Positions 7,363-14,401 of a stretch of 38,195 nucleotides of DNA are shown one piece after another; the first letter of the stretch is position 1, and every line of letters begins with the position of its first letter. This DNA comes from Treponema sp. (lineage in GTDB: Bacteria; Spirochaetota; Spirochaetia; Treponematales; Breznakiellaceae). Where the stretch lies: the NCBI GenBank assembly GCA_031278095.1, contig JAITLC010000007.1:1-38195 (forward strand), written 5' to 3'. The translations under genes were made by a program, and so were the position numbers. The notes beneath the pieces were generated by a model. That model was not told the DNA's origin. It worked only from the letters and a program-made list of their open reading frames with translations, and did no database searches.

Positions 7363-8859
7363 TTACCCTTCTTTCAGCCTCTCATTTATCTCCGCAGCGG
7401 CTTTCCGCCCTTCCCCCATGGCGAGGATCACCGTGGCCGCACCGAGCACGATGTCTCCCCCGGCATAAATCCTGTCCAGGGAAGTTTTCTGCACTTCGTT
7501 GACCACGAGGCGGCCCCGACTGTCGGCCTGCAGGCCGGGGGTGGTTTTTGAAAGCAGGGGATTGGGCTCATTGCCCAAGGCAACGATAACGGTGTCGCAA
7601 TTAAAGCCGTATTCCGAGCCCGCAATAGCGACAGGACTTCTTCGGCCTGAAGCGTCGCTTTCCCCCAGTTCAAACTTTTGAAGTTCCATGCCGGTAACCC
7701 GGCCCTTTTCATCTCCCAGAATCTTGTTGGGATTACGGAGGAAATCAAAGATGATCCCCTCTTCCATGGCATGTTCCACTTCCTCCACTCGTGCGGGCAT
7801 TTCCCCGCGTGTACGGCGGTAGATCACGTGTACCTCGGCGGCCCCCAGGCGCAGGGCCATGCGGGCTGCGTCCATCGCCACGTTTCCGCCGCCGATGACT
7901 GCCGCAACCCTTGAAAGGAATACCGGAGTGGCGGCCTTTTCGCGGTCATAGGCCTTCATCAGATTCGCACGGGTAAGATACTCGTTGGCGCTGAATACTC
8001 CCACAAAATTTTCTCCGGGGATGCCGAGGAACTTGGGAAGCCCGGCTCCCGCGCCGATAAAGACCGCATCACAGCCGTCTTTTTCAAGAAACTCCGCGAT
8101 GGTTCTGGTGCGGCCTGCGAGAAAATTGTTTTCTATTTTAACACCCATCTTTCGGAGGCCTTCAATTTCCGCCTGAACGATGGCCTTGGGAAGGCGGAAT
8201 TCGGGAATGCCGTAGACCATCACGCCGCCGGCCTTGTGAAGGGCTTCATAGATAGTAACACCGTGGCCTTCACGGGCAAGATCTGCGGCAGCGGTAAGGC
8301 CGGCTGGGCCTGAGCCGATAACGGCTACCTTCTTCCCGGTGGCAGCCTTTACCGCCGGCAGAGTTACCGCACCCTGCGAGCGTTCCCAGTCGGCGGCAAA
8401 ACGTTCCAGCCTTCCAACGGCCACCGCCTTTTCCGTATCTCTAAGGATCTTCCCCAACGTACACTGTTCCTGACACTGTTTTTCCTGCGGACAAACCCGG
8501 CCGCAGACTGCCGGCAGCAGGTTTGTTTCCTTAATAATATCCACGACGGCCTTGAAGTTTCCCGCCTGGATCTCCGCAATAAAACGGGGAATCGGCACCC
8601 CCACGGGACAACCTGCAATACATGGCGCATTTTTGCAGTTCAGACAGCGTTCCGCCTCAAGCCGGGCCTGGGCTTCGCCGTAACCCAAGGCAACTTCGCA
8701 AACATTCCTGCTCCGGGCTTCCGGATCCTGGGCGGGCATCTGTTGTGCAGGGATCGCCATACGTTCTTTTGCGGAAAGCTTCTCCCCCGCGGCTTTTTTA
8801 TCCAGTATGGGCCTGAGCAGTTTCTCTGCTTCGGCCTCCAGAATTTCCTTAGTCTTCAC
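7363..8859 (-). CDS. nfnB: NADH-dependent ferredoxin:NADP+ oxidoreductase large subunit NfnB (GltD-like)
   Basis: The 498-aa product is the flavin subunit of the electron-bifurcating NfnAB transhydrogenase (also called SudA or glutamate synthase small-subunit-like). Two [4Fe-4S] sites are visible: CLNCKNAPCIAGC (Cys72, 75, 80, 84) and CGRVCPQEKQCQEQC (Cys119, 123, 129, 133). The FAD site is GSGPAG (182-187), the NADPH site GGGNVAMD (323-330), and the terminal FAD motif YAGGDIVLGAATVILA. An open frame continues upstream to 8952, but that extension is encoded by a dispersed repeat and the end of nfnA. GTG at 8859 follows AGAGG at suitable distance, and homology starts there. It pairs with nfnA upstream; a stand-alone GltD role is less likely because nfnA is adjacent and no gltB is seen. 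Confidence 0.9.
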   Translation of the reverse strand: MKTKEILEAEAEKLLRPILDKKAAGEKLSAKERMAIPAQQMPAQDPEARSRNVCEVALGYGEAQARLEAERCLNCKNAPCIAGCPVGVPIPRFIAEIQAGNFKAVVDIIKETNLLPAVCGRVCPQEKQCQEQCTLGKILRDTEKAVAVGRLERFAADWERSQGAVTLPAVKAATGKKVAVIGSGPAGLTAAADLAREGHGVTIYEALHKAGGVMVYGIPEFRLPKAIVQAEIEGLRKMGVKIENNFLAGRTRTIAEFLEKDGCDAVFIGAGAGLPKFLGIPGENFVGVFSANEYLTRANLMKAYDREKAATPVFLSRVAAVIGGGNVAMDAARMALRLGAAEVHVIYRRTRGEMPARVEEVEHAMEEGIIFDFLRNPNKILGDEKGRVTGMELQKFELGESDASGRRSPVAIAGSEYGFNCDTVIVALGNEPNPLLSKTTPGLQADSRGRLVVNEVQKTSLDRIYAGGDIVLGAATVILAMGEGRKAAAEINERLKEG

Positions 8860-8884
8860 GTCTTGCCTCTTTTCTAAAGTATTT

Positions 8885-8924
8885 GAACTTGTTCCGAAAC
8901 CAACCGGGTCTTGGAACAAGCTCA
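8885..8924. repeat. Element 1 palindromic repeat, 40-bp variant, between nfnA and nfnB
   Basis: On the minus strand it reads TGAGCTTGTTCC, an asymmetric centre ACCCGGTTGG, then TTTCGGAACAAGTTC. The outermost TGA is the stop codon of nfnA. It fills most of the 62-bp gap before the GTG of nfnB and would form a hairpin in the shared transcript. Confidence 0.85.
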
Positions 8925-9764
8925 ATTGTCCAGGCCCAAATTCAAATGACACTTGTAATGATCCTCATCTTCCTTTTCCTTGTATGAACGCATACGGAGC
9001 ATCATGTTTTCAAAATCCACCGCATGACCGTCAAACTCCGGGCCGTCCACACAAACAAATTTGGTTTCACCCCCGACAGTAACCCTGCAGCCTCCGCACA
9101 TGCCCGTGCCGTCGATCATAATCGTATTGAGGGAAACCATGATCGGTACATCAAATTCCTTCGTTGCGGCGGCGCAGAACTTCATCATGACGGGAGGGCC
9201 TATGGCTACCGACATGTCTGGTTTCGGCTTCCCTGCGCAGTATTCCTTCAGGGGCTCGGTTACCAGGGCTTTGCGGCCGCAGGAACCGTCATCGGTAACA
9301 ATGACAAGTTCATCGGCAAAACGGCACATCCGCTCTTCAAAAATAAGCAACTCTTTGGTACGTGCGCCGGTGATAACCTTTACGATATTGCCTGCCTCCT
9401 TCATCGCCTGAACGATCGGAAAGAGCGGCGCTACGCCGATACCGCCCCCCACGCACACCACGGTTCCGAATTTTTCAATATGGGTAGGATTGCCCAGAGG
9501 GCCCAGGATATTTTCCACACGATCCCCCGGTTCCTTCAGCGCCAGCTTGTGTGTAGTCGCCCCTACAGCCTGAAAGACCATGGTAATGGTTCCCGCAGCC
9601 GTATCCGCGTCGGCAATGGTGAGGGGTATGCGTTCCCCCCAGTCGCTGTCAATCTGCACGATGATAAACTGTCCCGCCTTCCGCGCCCCGGCAATAAAGG
9701 GCGCTTCCACCGTCATCTCATAAACATCCGCGGAAAGCTGTTTCTTTGATACGACTTTACTCAT
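8922..9764 (-). CDS. nfnA: Ferredoxin-NADP+ reductase subunit alpha NfnA (SudB/PyrK-like)
   Basis: A 280-aa FAD/[2Fe-2S] protein of the ferredoxin reductase family, the small partner of NfnB. It shows the flavin motif RIPLTI (45-50), the NAD(H) motif VGGGIGVAPLFP (106-116), and a [2Fe-2S] loop GMCGGCRV with Cys223 and Cys226 plus Cys238 in KFVCVDGPEFDG. By family, NfnAB couples NADH and reduced ferredoxin oxidation to NADP+ reduction, supplying NADPH in anaerobes. The open frame extends six codons to a TTG at 9782, but ATG 9764 agrees with the family start. No ribosome binding site is seen, and a TTATCT lies 7 nt upstream without a good -35. Its TGA stop is the first three bases of an element 1 repeat. 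Confidence 0.9.
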   Translation of the reverse strand: MSKVVSKKQLSADVYEMTVEAPFIAGARKAGQFIIVQIDSDWGERIPLTIADADTAAGTITMVFQAVGATTHKLALKEPGDRVENILGPLGNPTHIEKFGTVVCVGGGIGVAPLFPIVQAMKEAGNIVKVITGARTKELLIFEERMCRFADELVIVTDDGSCGRKALVTEPLKEYCAGKPKPDMSVAIGPPVMMKFCAAATKEFDVPIMVSLNTIMIDGTGMCGGCRVTVGGETKFVCVDGPEFDGHAVDFENMMLRMRSYKEKEDEDHYKCHLNLGLDN

Positions 9765-9832
9765 AATAAAAAGATAACACAAAAAGGCAAAAAGAAAAAA
9801 GTTCTGAAAATGGATTCAAAACGCTGTTCATT

Positions 9833-9880
9833 GGGGAAGCATTAATTTATTCTCGATTGAATAAATCAGCGGTTCCTTAG
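9833..9880. repeat. Element 2 palindromic repeat, 48-bp variant
   Basis: On the minus strand it starts CTAAGGAACCGCTGATT and ends AATTAATGCTTCCCC, the same ends as the other element 2 copies, with an extra insert that includes the TTATTC/GAATAA hairpin. It lies between MATE 2 and nfnA. The following 50 bases (9881-9931) contain GTTGTTCGGAAACTTC and may be a decayed element 1. Confidence 0.75.
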
Positions 9881-9931
9881 CGTTGTTCGGAAACTTCAAT
9901 TTTCCATCGAACCAAAGGTTCGCCAACAAGT

Positions 9932-11329
9932 CTATCCATGTTTCTGTACTGTCAAATTCCGCACCCAGCGCTCCTTGTTGAGAAAATGCCGGGCAATAAA
10001 ATACTTGATAATATCGGTAAGCTTGACAATGGTGAACATGGATACAGGATGTATGCTTGTACAGAGGGCCAGAATGAAGCAGGCGGGCACAAAGAGGAAG
10101 GTATTTACGGATACATCGGCGTACATGCCCATGGCAGTGTCTCCGCCCGCACGGGAAATGGCCCACATGGAGTTGAGCAGAGCCCAGAAAGGCATGTAGA
10201 AGAGAATGACATAGATAAGACCCAGACTGATCGACCTGGCATTTGCCGTCAGGTTGCTGAAAACCAGGGGGATGAGAAGGGTGGAGACTCCTGCTCCCGC
10301 AATTGCTATGATAAATCCTGCCGCAGTGGAACCCGACCTGATCCATTCGGCGCGTTTACGGGCCTCGTCGAGTTTGCCTGCGCCCAGGCTCCCCCCGATA
10401 AGCACCGCGGTAGTGGTAAAGATCCCTCCCCAGAGCAGGAAAAAGATATTGGCTATGGTCCAGGCGGCGGCCATGCCTGCAACCACCTCGGCTCCACCCC
10501 GGCCATTGTAGAGCGCCGTCATGATGGTTTCGGAACTGATCCATGAGAGGTCCGAAAGGAACATCATGACCGATTTTGCCATGATTTCCCTGGTAAGCCG
10601 CCAGTTAACATGGAGAATCTTGCTGAAACGGACAAAGAAAGGCGCCTTTCCCCGCTTTTTATCCCAATACACATAGATAATAAAGACTGTCATCTCGACA
10701 AAGCGGGCAATGATGGTGGCAATGGCAGCCCCGTTCACTCCAAGCCGGGGAGTCCCCAGGTTGCCGTAGATGAAGAGCCAGTTTCCTACAGTGTTGACCA
10801 GCGTAGCCGCAGCGGAGATAACCAGGGGCACGGAAGGCCGGCCGATCTCCCGAAAGGAACTGCCTATCGCATTGGAGAACACCATAGGCAAGAGGGTAAA
10901 GGAGGTGAACCGTAAGTAAATTGAACCCAGCTCCACGATTTCCGCCTGGGCCGCGTTCCCCATGGTCATCATGGAGAGCATCGCTTCCGGTATAGTCCAG
11001 CAGAGGATAAAGTAGAACGCCGAGACGGCAAGGCCGAGGAGTACCTTGAAGCGGTAAGCCTGGCCCATGCCTTCCTCATCTTTTGCACCCATAAACTGGG
11101 CGAGATATATGCCTCCGGCGCCTGCAATAACATTGATAAACACAATATGGATAAAGTTGATCTGGTTTGCCACATTTACCGCAGCCATGCTCACATCCCC
11201 AAGACCTGCAACCATAAAGTTATCGATCAGGGAAACCATGCTCATGATGAACTGCTGGAGCATAACAGGCGCGGCGATAGAGAGAGCTACCCGGTAAAAA
11301 CTAAAGGGGCCGAAACGAAACAATTTCAT
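9932..11329 (-). CDS. MATE-family efflux transporter (MATE 2)
   Basis: A 465-aa polytopic membrane protein with about twelve hydrophobic segments. The N-terminus (RVALSIAAPVMLQQFIMSMV, then SLIDNFMVAGLGD) and the second-half repeat (FLSDLSWISSETIMTALYNG) are typical of MATE exporters. The substrate is not predictable. The start has no ribosome binding site. TATAAT directly abuts the ATG, and TTGCTG lies 18 bases upstream of it, so either the promoter or the start may be slightly misplaced. The gene is upstream of nfnA on the same strand, 167 bp away, with an element 2 copy between them. A functional link with nfnA is not implied. Confidence 0.9.
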   Translation of the reverse strand: MKLFRFGPFSFYRVALSIAAPVMLQQFIMSMVSLIDNFMVAGLGDVSMAAVNVANQINFIHIVFINVIAGAGGIYLAQFMGAKDEEGMGQAYRFKVLLGLAVSAFYFILCWTIPEAMLSMMTMGNAAQAEIVELGSIYLRFTSFTLLPMVFSNAIGSSFREIGRPSVPLVISAAATLVNTVGNWLFIYGNLGTPRLGVNGAAIATIIARFVEMTVFIIYVYWDKKRGKAPFFVRFSKILHVNWRLTREIMAKSVMMFLSDLSWISSETIMTALYNGRGGAEVVAGMAAAWTIANIFFLLWGGIFTTTAVLIGGSLGAGKLDEARKRAEWIRSGSTAAGFIIAIAGAGVSTLLIPLVFSNLTANARSISLGLIYVILFYMPFWALLNSMWAISRAGGDTAMGMYADVSVNTFLFVPACFILALCTSIHPVSMFTIVKLTDIIKYFIARHFLNKERWVRNLTVQKHG

Positions 11330-11396
11330 ATTATATCATAATCATAGTTGAAACAGCAAAGTATTTATAGGGGGAATCCTCTCACATATCAAAATT

Positions 11397-11438
11397 AGGG
11401 AACCGCTGATTAAATGACGCCAATCGGCACTCTCTTGG
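11397..11438. repeat. Element 2 repeat, decayed right arm
   Basis: TAGGGAACCGCTGATTAAAT then GACGCCAATCGG matches the copies at 14360 and 27629 through its left arm and centre. The right arm (CACTCTCTTGG) no longer pairs well. It is the first structured segment in the 407-bp gap before the radical SAM gene. Confidence 0.75.
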
Positions 11439-11498
11439 ATAAAATAACTTAAAGAGCTATTTTTTATACGATTTTTATTCCATGTCTTGACTTAAGTC

Positions 11499-11528
11499 TT
11501 GTCTATCATCCCGGTTATATTCTATAAT
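11499..11528 (+). promoter_or_regulatory. Sigma70-like promoter of the radical SAM/glycosyltransferase operon
   Basis: TTGTCT (11499-11504), 18 bases, TATAAT (11523-11528). Predicted start near 11535, giving a leader of about 200 nt before the ATG at 11737. Confidence 0.5.
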
Positions 11529-11549
11529 TTTCTTTAGTTTTGTTAAGGA

Positions 11550-11603
11550 AGGCTGTTTCCTAATCCGGTGATCCGGAAGGATCATGATTTTGGAACGGTA
11601 ACC
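11550..11603. repeat. Element 1 palindromic repeat, long 54-bp variant
   Basis: Its reverse complement aligns end to end with the copies at 24265 and 26672, sharing the inner block ATGATCCTTCCGGATCACC. Orientation is opposite to those two. The outer arms have drifted (AGGAAACAGCC against GGTTACCGTTCC). Confidence 0.8.
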
Positions 11604-11640
11604 TTAGATTTGAAAATCGGCCTAAAGTCCGATTTTCAAG

Positions 11641-11679
11641 GGCTTGTTTCGAAATCAACCGTGTTTTGGAACAGGCTCA
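11641..11679. repeat. Element 1 palindromic repeat, short 39-bp variant
   Basis: GGCTTGTTTCGAAATC, centre AACCG, then TGTTTTGGAACAGGCTC. Its reverse complement matches the copies at 8885 and 14284, including the asymmetric CGGTTGATTTC centre. Confidence 0.85.
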
Positions 11680-11736
11680 GGGGTTTTTCAAATCGATTTT
11701 GAAAATACCTCATTTTTAACCATAGGGAGTAAAGCA

Positions 11737-12984
11737 ATGAAAACCAAACGTTCGGGGAGTTCTTTCAATTCACTCAATTCCAAGCGAAAACTGGAATCGG
11801 TCTTCCTTTTTACCACGGGAAAGTGTAATGCCAAATGCGCCATGTGCTTTTATGCCAGCGACATGGATAAAAAGGCCCAGGATCTAAGCTTTGAAGAGAT
11901 TAAAAAGCTTTCGGAAAGCGCCGGGGAATTCAAACGGCTCTGGCTGTCCGGAGGGGAACCCACCCTTCGGGACGATCTTCCCGAGATTATCGAAATGATC
12001 TACAAAAACAACCACATTACGGACTGCAATTTCCCCACAAACGCCATCAAAACAGAGCGTGTCATTGAATGGCTCGCCCGGCTACGCAAAAACTGCCCGG
12101 ACATGAACATCTCCATTTCCATATCCCTGGACGGTTTCGGCCAGACCCACGACACCCAGCGAGGCATTCCCAGTTTTTACAAGGCCATCGAGACACTCCA
12201 GAAGGTGCATGAAAATTTCAAGGACGACGGCCATATCCTCACCAATATCGCCACGGTAATTACCAGGTACAATATACAGGAAATAATCGATTTTGTGGCA
12301 TGGGTCTACGGGCGTTTCCACATTTCCACCCACACCATCGAGGCCGCCAGGGGAGTTACCAGGGAAGACGGGATAAAGGTGCTTACCGAAAAATCCCTCA
12401 GGGAAATTCAGGATCAGATTGCCCCCTACTATCTCTTTTATGCCAAACGGATAGGTGAGGGAATGAACTTCATTGGCCGCGGCCTTACCAAATTCTTCTA
12501 TGTGGGGCTCATGAGAGCCATGTATAATATCCGGGCCGGCAACCTGGAGAAGCCCACGCCCTGGAACATGGACTGTACCGCCGGGGAAACTACCCTGGTT
12601 CTCGACTATGACGGACGTTTCCGTTCCTGCGAACTGCGGGAACCAATCGGCAAGGTTCAGGACTACGACTGTGATGTACAGAAGATCATGCAGAGCGATG
12701 CGATGAAGAAGGAAATTGAGGCAATCGGGCACGGATACAAGGCCAACTGCTGGTGTACCCATGGCTGCTGGATCATGAGTTCCATCACCTTCAATCCCGG
12801 CAAGATGATCTCCATGCTGATAAAGGCAAACAAGGAAACTAAACGGCTTGCATCCGAGTATCCGGTAAGCATCGGTGAAGATGTGCTGGAGAGTCTGGAG
12901 AACAAGTATAAACTGGATCGGGCCAAGCTCATCGAAATCGGGCTTATCCCGGGCATTGCCACTGCGGAAAAGCAGACGGCATAG
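11737..12984 (+). CDS. Radical SAM protein with SPASM-like C-terminal cysteines
   Basis: The 415-aa protein has the radical SAM [4Fe-4S] motif CNAKCAMC (Cys30, 34, 37), the SGGEP motif (71-75) that binds the SAM amino group, and barrel strands such as ISISISLDGFGQTHD. The C-terminal region carries Cys280 (CTAGETTLVLDYDG), Cys298 (RSCEL), and CWCTHGC with Cys338, 340, 344, resembling a SPASM/twitch domain for extra Fe-S clusters. Such proteins modify peptides, sugars or lipids; the substrate here is unknown. An open frame starts earlier (11644) inside a repeat, but AGGGAG before ATG 11737 fixes the start. The glycosyltransferase begins 13 bp downstream, so the two are co-transcribed and probably act on one product. 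Confidence 0.88.
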   Translation: MKTKRSGSSFNSLNSKRKLESVFLFTTGKCNAKCAMCFYASDMDKKAQDLSFEEIKKLSESAGEFKRLWLSGGEPTLRDDLPEIIEMIYKNNHITDCNFPTNAIKTERVIEWLARLRKNCPDMNISISISLDGFGQTHDTQRGIPSFYKAIETLQKVHENFKDDGHILTNIATVITRYNIQEIIDFVAWVYGRFHISTHTIEAARGVTREDGIKVLTEKSLREIQDQIAPYYLFYAKRIGEGMNFIGRGLTKFFYVGLMRAMYNIRAGNLEKPTPWNMDCTAGETTLVLDYDGRFRSCELREPIGKVQDYDCDVQKIMQSDAMKKEIEAIGHGYKANCWCTHGCWIMSSITFNPGKMISMLIKANKETKRLASEYPVSIGEDVLESLENKYKLDRAKLIEIGLIPGIATAEKQTA

Positions 12985-12997
12985 TAGGACAGCAGGA

Positions 12998-14275
12998 ATG
13001 AACATATTTCTCGCAAACAGGGGTTCTCAGGGAGATATTTATCCCTACCTCAGGCTGGCCCAGGAATTAACAGTCCGGGGGCACTTTGTTACGATCAGTA
13101 TTCCGCGGATCTTTGAAAAGCAGGCCAAGGAAGCGGGAGTAAACTATGTACTCCAGGCCATGGACGATATTGCAGGGATGCTGGAGGAAACACCGGATAT
13201 CAAGATTCTTCTTAAATGGTTACACCGGGTGGTAGAGGATCAGTTTGATGAGTATATCCCTCTGCTGGAAAAGCACGACATTCTTGTCTGTGGTAACACG
13301 GAGTTTTCCGCGGGGAGCATTGCAGAATACTGCAAAAAGCCTATCGTCCGTACTGCCTTCGGGCCTTTCCTCCCCTCAAAAACAATTTCGCCCCCCGCAA
13401 TGCCCTTCCCCACTGCCAAAAAGATATTCATACCCCTGCTCTGGGCAATGCTCAACAACGGGCTTAACATGATGATTCTTAGAACACTCAACAGGTACCG
13501 CAAGGCCCTGGATCTCAAGACGATCAGAAGCCAGACCAGCCATGCTCCGAAAACCGCGGATAACTTCCTTATGTATTCCAAATACCTGGGCACTGTGGAT
13601 AGAGAGTGGCCCTACAAATGGGCGATAGGAGGCTATGTCTTTAACGACAGTTTCCCCTACGAAGAGCAGACGCTCAAGGATGTGTCGGCCTTTATCAAAA
13701 AAGATAACAGGCCGACAATCTTCTTTACTCTGGGTTCCTGCAATGCGGAAGAAAGAGACCGCTTTGCCGAACGGCTCTTTGACATTTGCCGCCGGCATAA
13801 CTTCAAGCTTGTGGTTGGCTGCGGCTGGTGGAAGGTGGGGACTCATCTCCACAACGAGGAGAACCTCTACCTTCTGGACAAGGCGATTCCCCACTGGTTT
13901 ATTTTCCCCTCCTGCGATGCGATTATTCACCACGGCGGATCTGGCACTACCCACAGTTCCGCCCGTGCAGGGAAACCCCAGATGGTGGTTCCGCTTCTTC
14001 TCGATCAGTTCTACTGGGGTCAACGGGTCAAAGAACTGGGCATCGGGCCCGGTTCGGTAAAGATGAGGATCTCAACCGAATCTGCTAAAGCAGGTAAAGG
14101 TTCCCCCCTTGAGAAGAAGGTGCTGGATCTTGTAAACAATCCTGTATACAGGGAAAACGCCGCCCGTCTGGGGGAGCAGATCCGCAGCGAGAAGGGACTT
14201 GAAGAAATTTGCAAACATATTGAATCCTTTGCATCAAGCCTTGCATCCAATTCAGAATTGGCGGTAAATCAGTAA
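12998..14275 (+). CDS. GT1-family (UGT/MGT-like) glycosyltransferase
   Basis: A 425-aa protein of GT-B fold. The N-terminus MNIFLANRGSQGDIYPYLRL is the family's first strand and loop. The donor-binding signature is CDAIIHHGGSGTTHSSARAG with His311, His312, Gly313, Gly314, followed by PLLLDQFYWGQRV, where Asp336 and Gln337 should contact the nucleotide-sugar. These features resemble sterol/macrolide/rhamnolipid glucosyltransferases that glycosylate small lipophilic acceptors. There is no signal peptide; a hydrophobic stretch around 145-160 (IPLLWAMLNNGLNMMIL) may touch the membrane. The longer open frame starting at 12875 lies inside the radical SAM gene; AGGA before ATG 12998 and homology support this start. 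The gene is the second of a two-gene operon. Confidence 0.9.
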   Translation: MNIFLANRGSQGDIYPYLRLAQELTVRGHFVTISIPRIFEKQAKEAGVNYVLQAMDDIAGMLEETPDIKILLKWLHRVVEDQFDEYIPLLEKHDILVCGNTEFSAGSIAEYCKKPIVRTAFGPFLPSKTISPPAMPFPTAKKIFIPLLWAMLNNGLNMMILRTLNRYRKALDLKTIRSQTSHAPKTADNFLMYSKYLGTVDREWPYKWAIGGYVFNDSFPYEEQTLKDVSAFIKKDNRPTIFFTLGSCNAEERDRFAERLFDICRRHNFKLVVGCGWWKVGTHLHNEENLYLLDKAIPHWFIFPSCDAIIHHGGSGTTHSSARAGKPQMVVPLLLDQFYWGQRVKELGIGPGSVKMRISTESAKAGKGSPLEKKVLDLVNNPVYRENAARLGEQIRSEKGLEEICKHIESFASSLASNSELAVNQ

Positions 14276-14283
14276 TTGGATTA

Positions 14284-14320
14284 GCTTGTTCCAAAGCCCG
14301 GTTGATTTTGAAACAACCTC
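14284..14320. repeat. Element 1 palindromic repeat, short variant
   Basis: GCTTGTTCCAAAGCCCGGTT then GATTTTGAAACAACCTC, 9 bp after the glycosyltransferase stop codon. A likely hairpin at the 3' end of the operon transcript. Confidence 0.85.
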
Positions 14321-14359
14321 GGATAACAACAGCCGGCCTCACAGTTTTTTCTCAAGCCT

Positions 14360-14401
14360 GGGGAACCGCCGATTAAATGACGCCAATTAACGGTTCCTTA
14401 G
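14360..14401. repeat. Element 2 palindromic repeat at the end of the transglutaminase-like gene
   Basis: GGGGAACCGCCGATTAAATG then ACGCCAATTAACGGTTCCTTAG. On the minus strand the edge CTAAGG supplies the TAA stop codon (14400-14398) of the transglutaminase-like gene. Confidence 0.85.

Larger units (their letters stand above)
11535..11736 (+). promoter_or_regulatory. Structured 5' leader with four stem-loops
   Basis: Downstream of the promoter the leader contains, in order, a long element 1 copy (11550-11603), a perfect 11-bp stem TTGAAAATCGG/CCGATTTTCAA (11610-11620 and 11629-11639) with loop CCTAAAGT, a short element 1 copy (11641-11679), and a hairpin TTTTCAAA/TTTGAAAA with flanking GGGG/CCTC (about 11680-11711). 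The ribosome binding site AGGGAG follows at 11724-11729. I recognise no known riboswitch class. The rest of the 407-bp gap (11330-11498) holds only an element 2 copy. Confidence 0.5.

Noticed and set aside
8860-8952. 31-codon N-terminal extension of nfnB
   Set aside because: It is translated from an element 1 repeat and the 3' end of nfnA. GTG 8859 with AGAGG upstream fits the family length.
9024-9749. 241-aa plus-strand open frame over nfnA
   Set aside because: It is antisense to a gene with clear FAD, NAD and [2Fe-2S] motifs and shows none of its own.
11644-11736. 31-codon N-terminal extension of the radical SAM protein
   Set aside because: It lies in repeat hairpins, and ATG 11737 has a good AGGGAG.
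11535-11736. Known riboswitch upstream of the radical SAM gene
   Set aside because: The hairpins are largely repeat-derived, and I can match no conserved aptamer core such as those for SAM, cobalamin or TPP.
12082-13005. 307-aa minus-strand open frame over the radical SAM gene
   Set aside because: It is antisense to well-supported coding sequence and has no recognisable domain or ribosome binding site.
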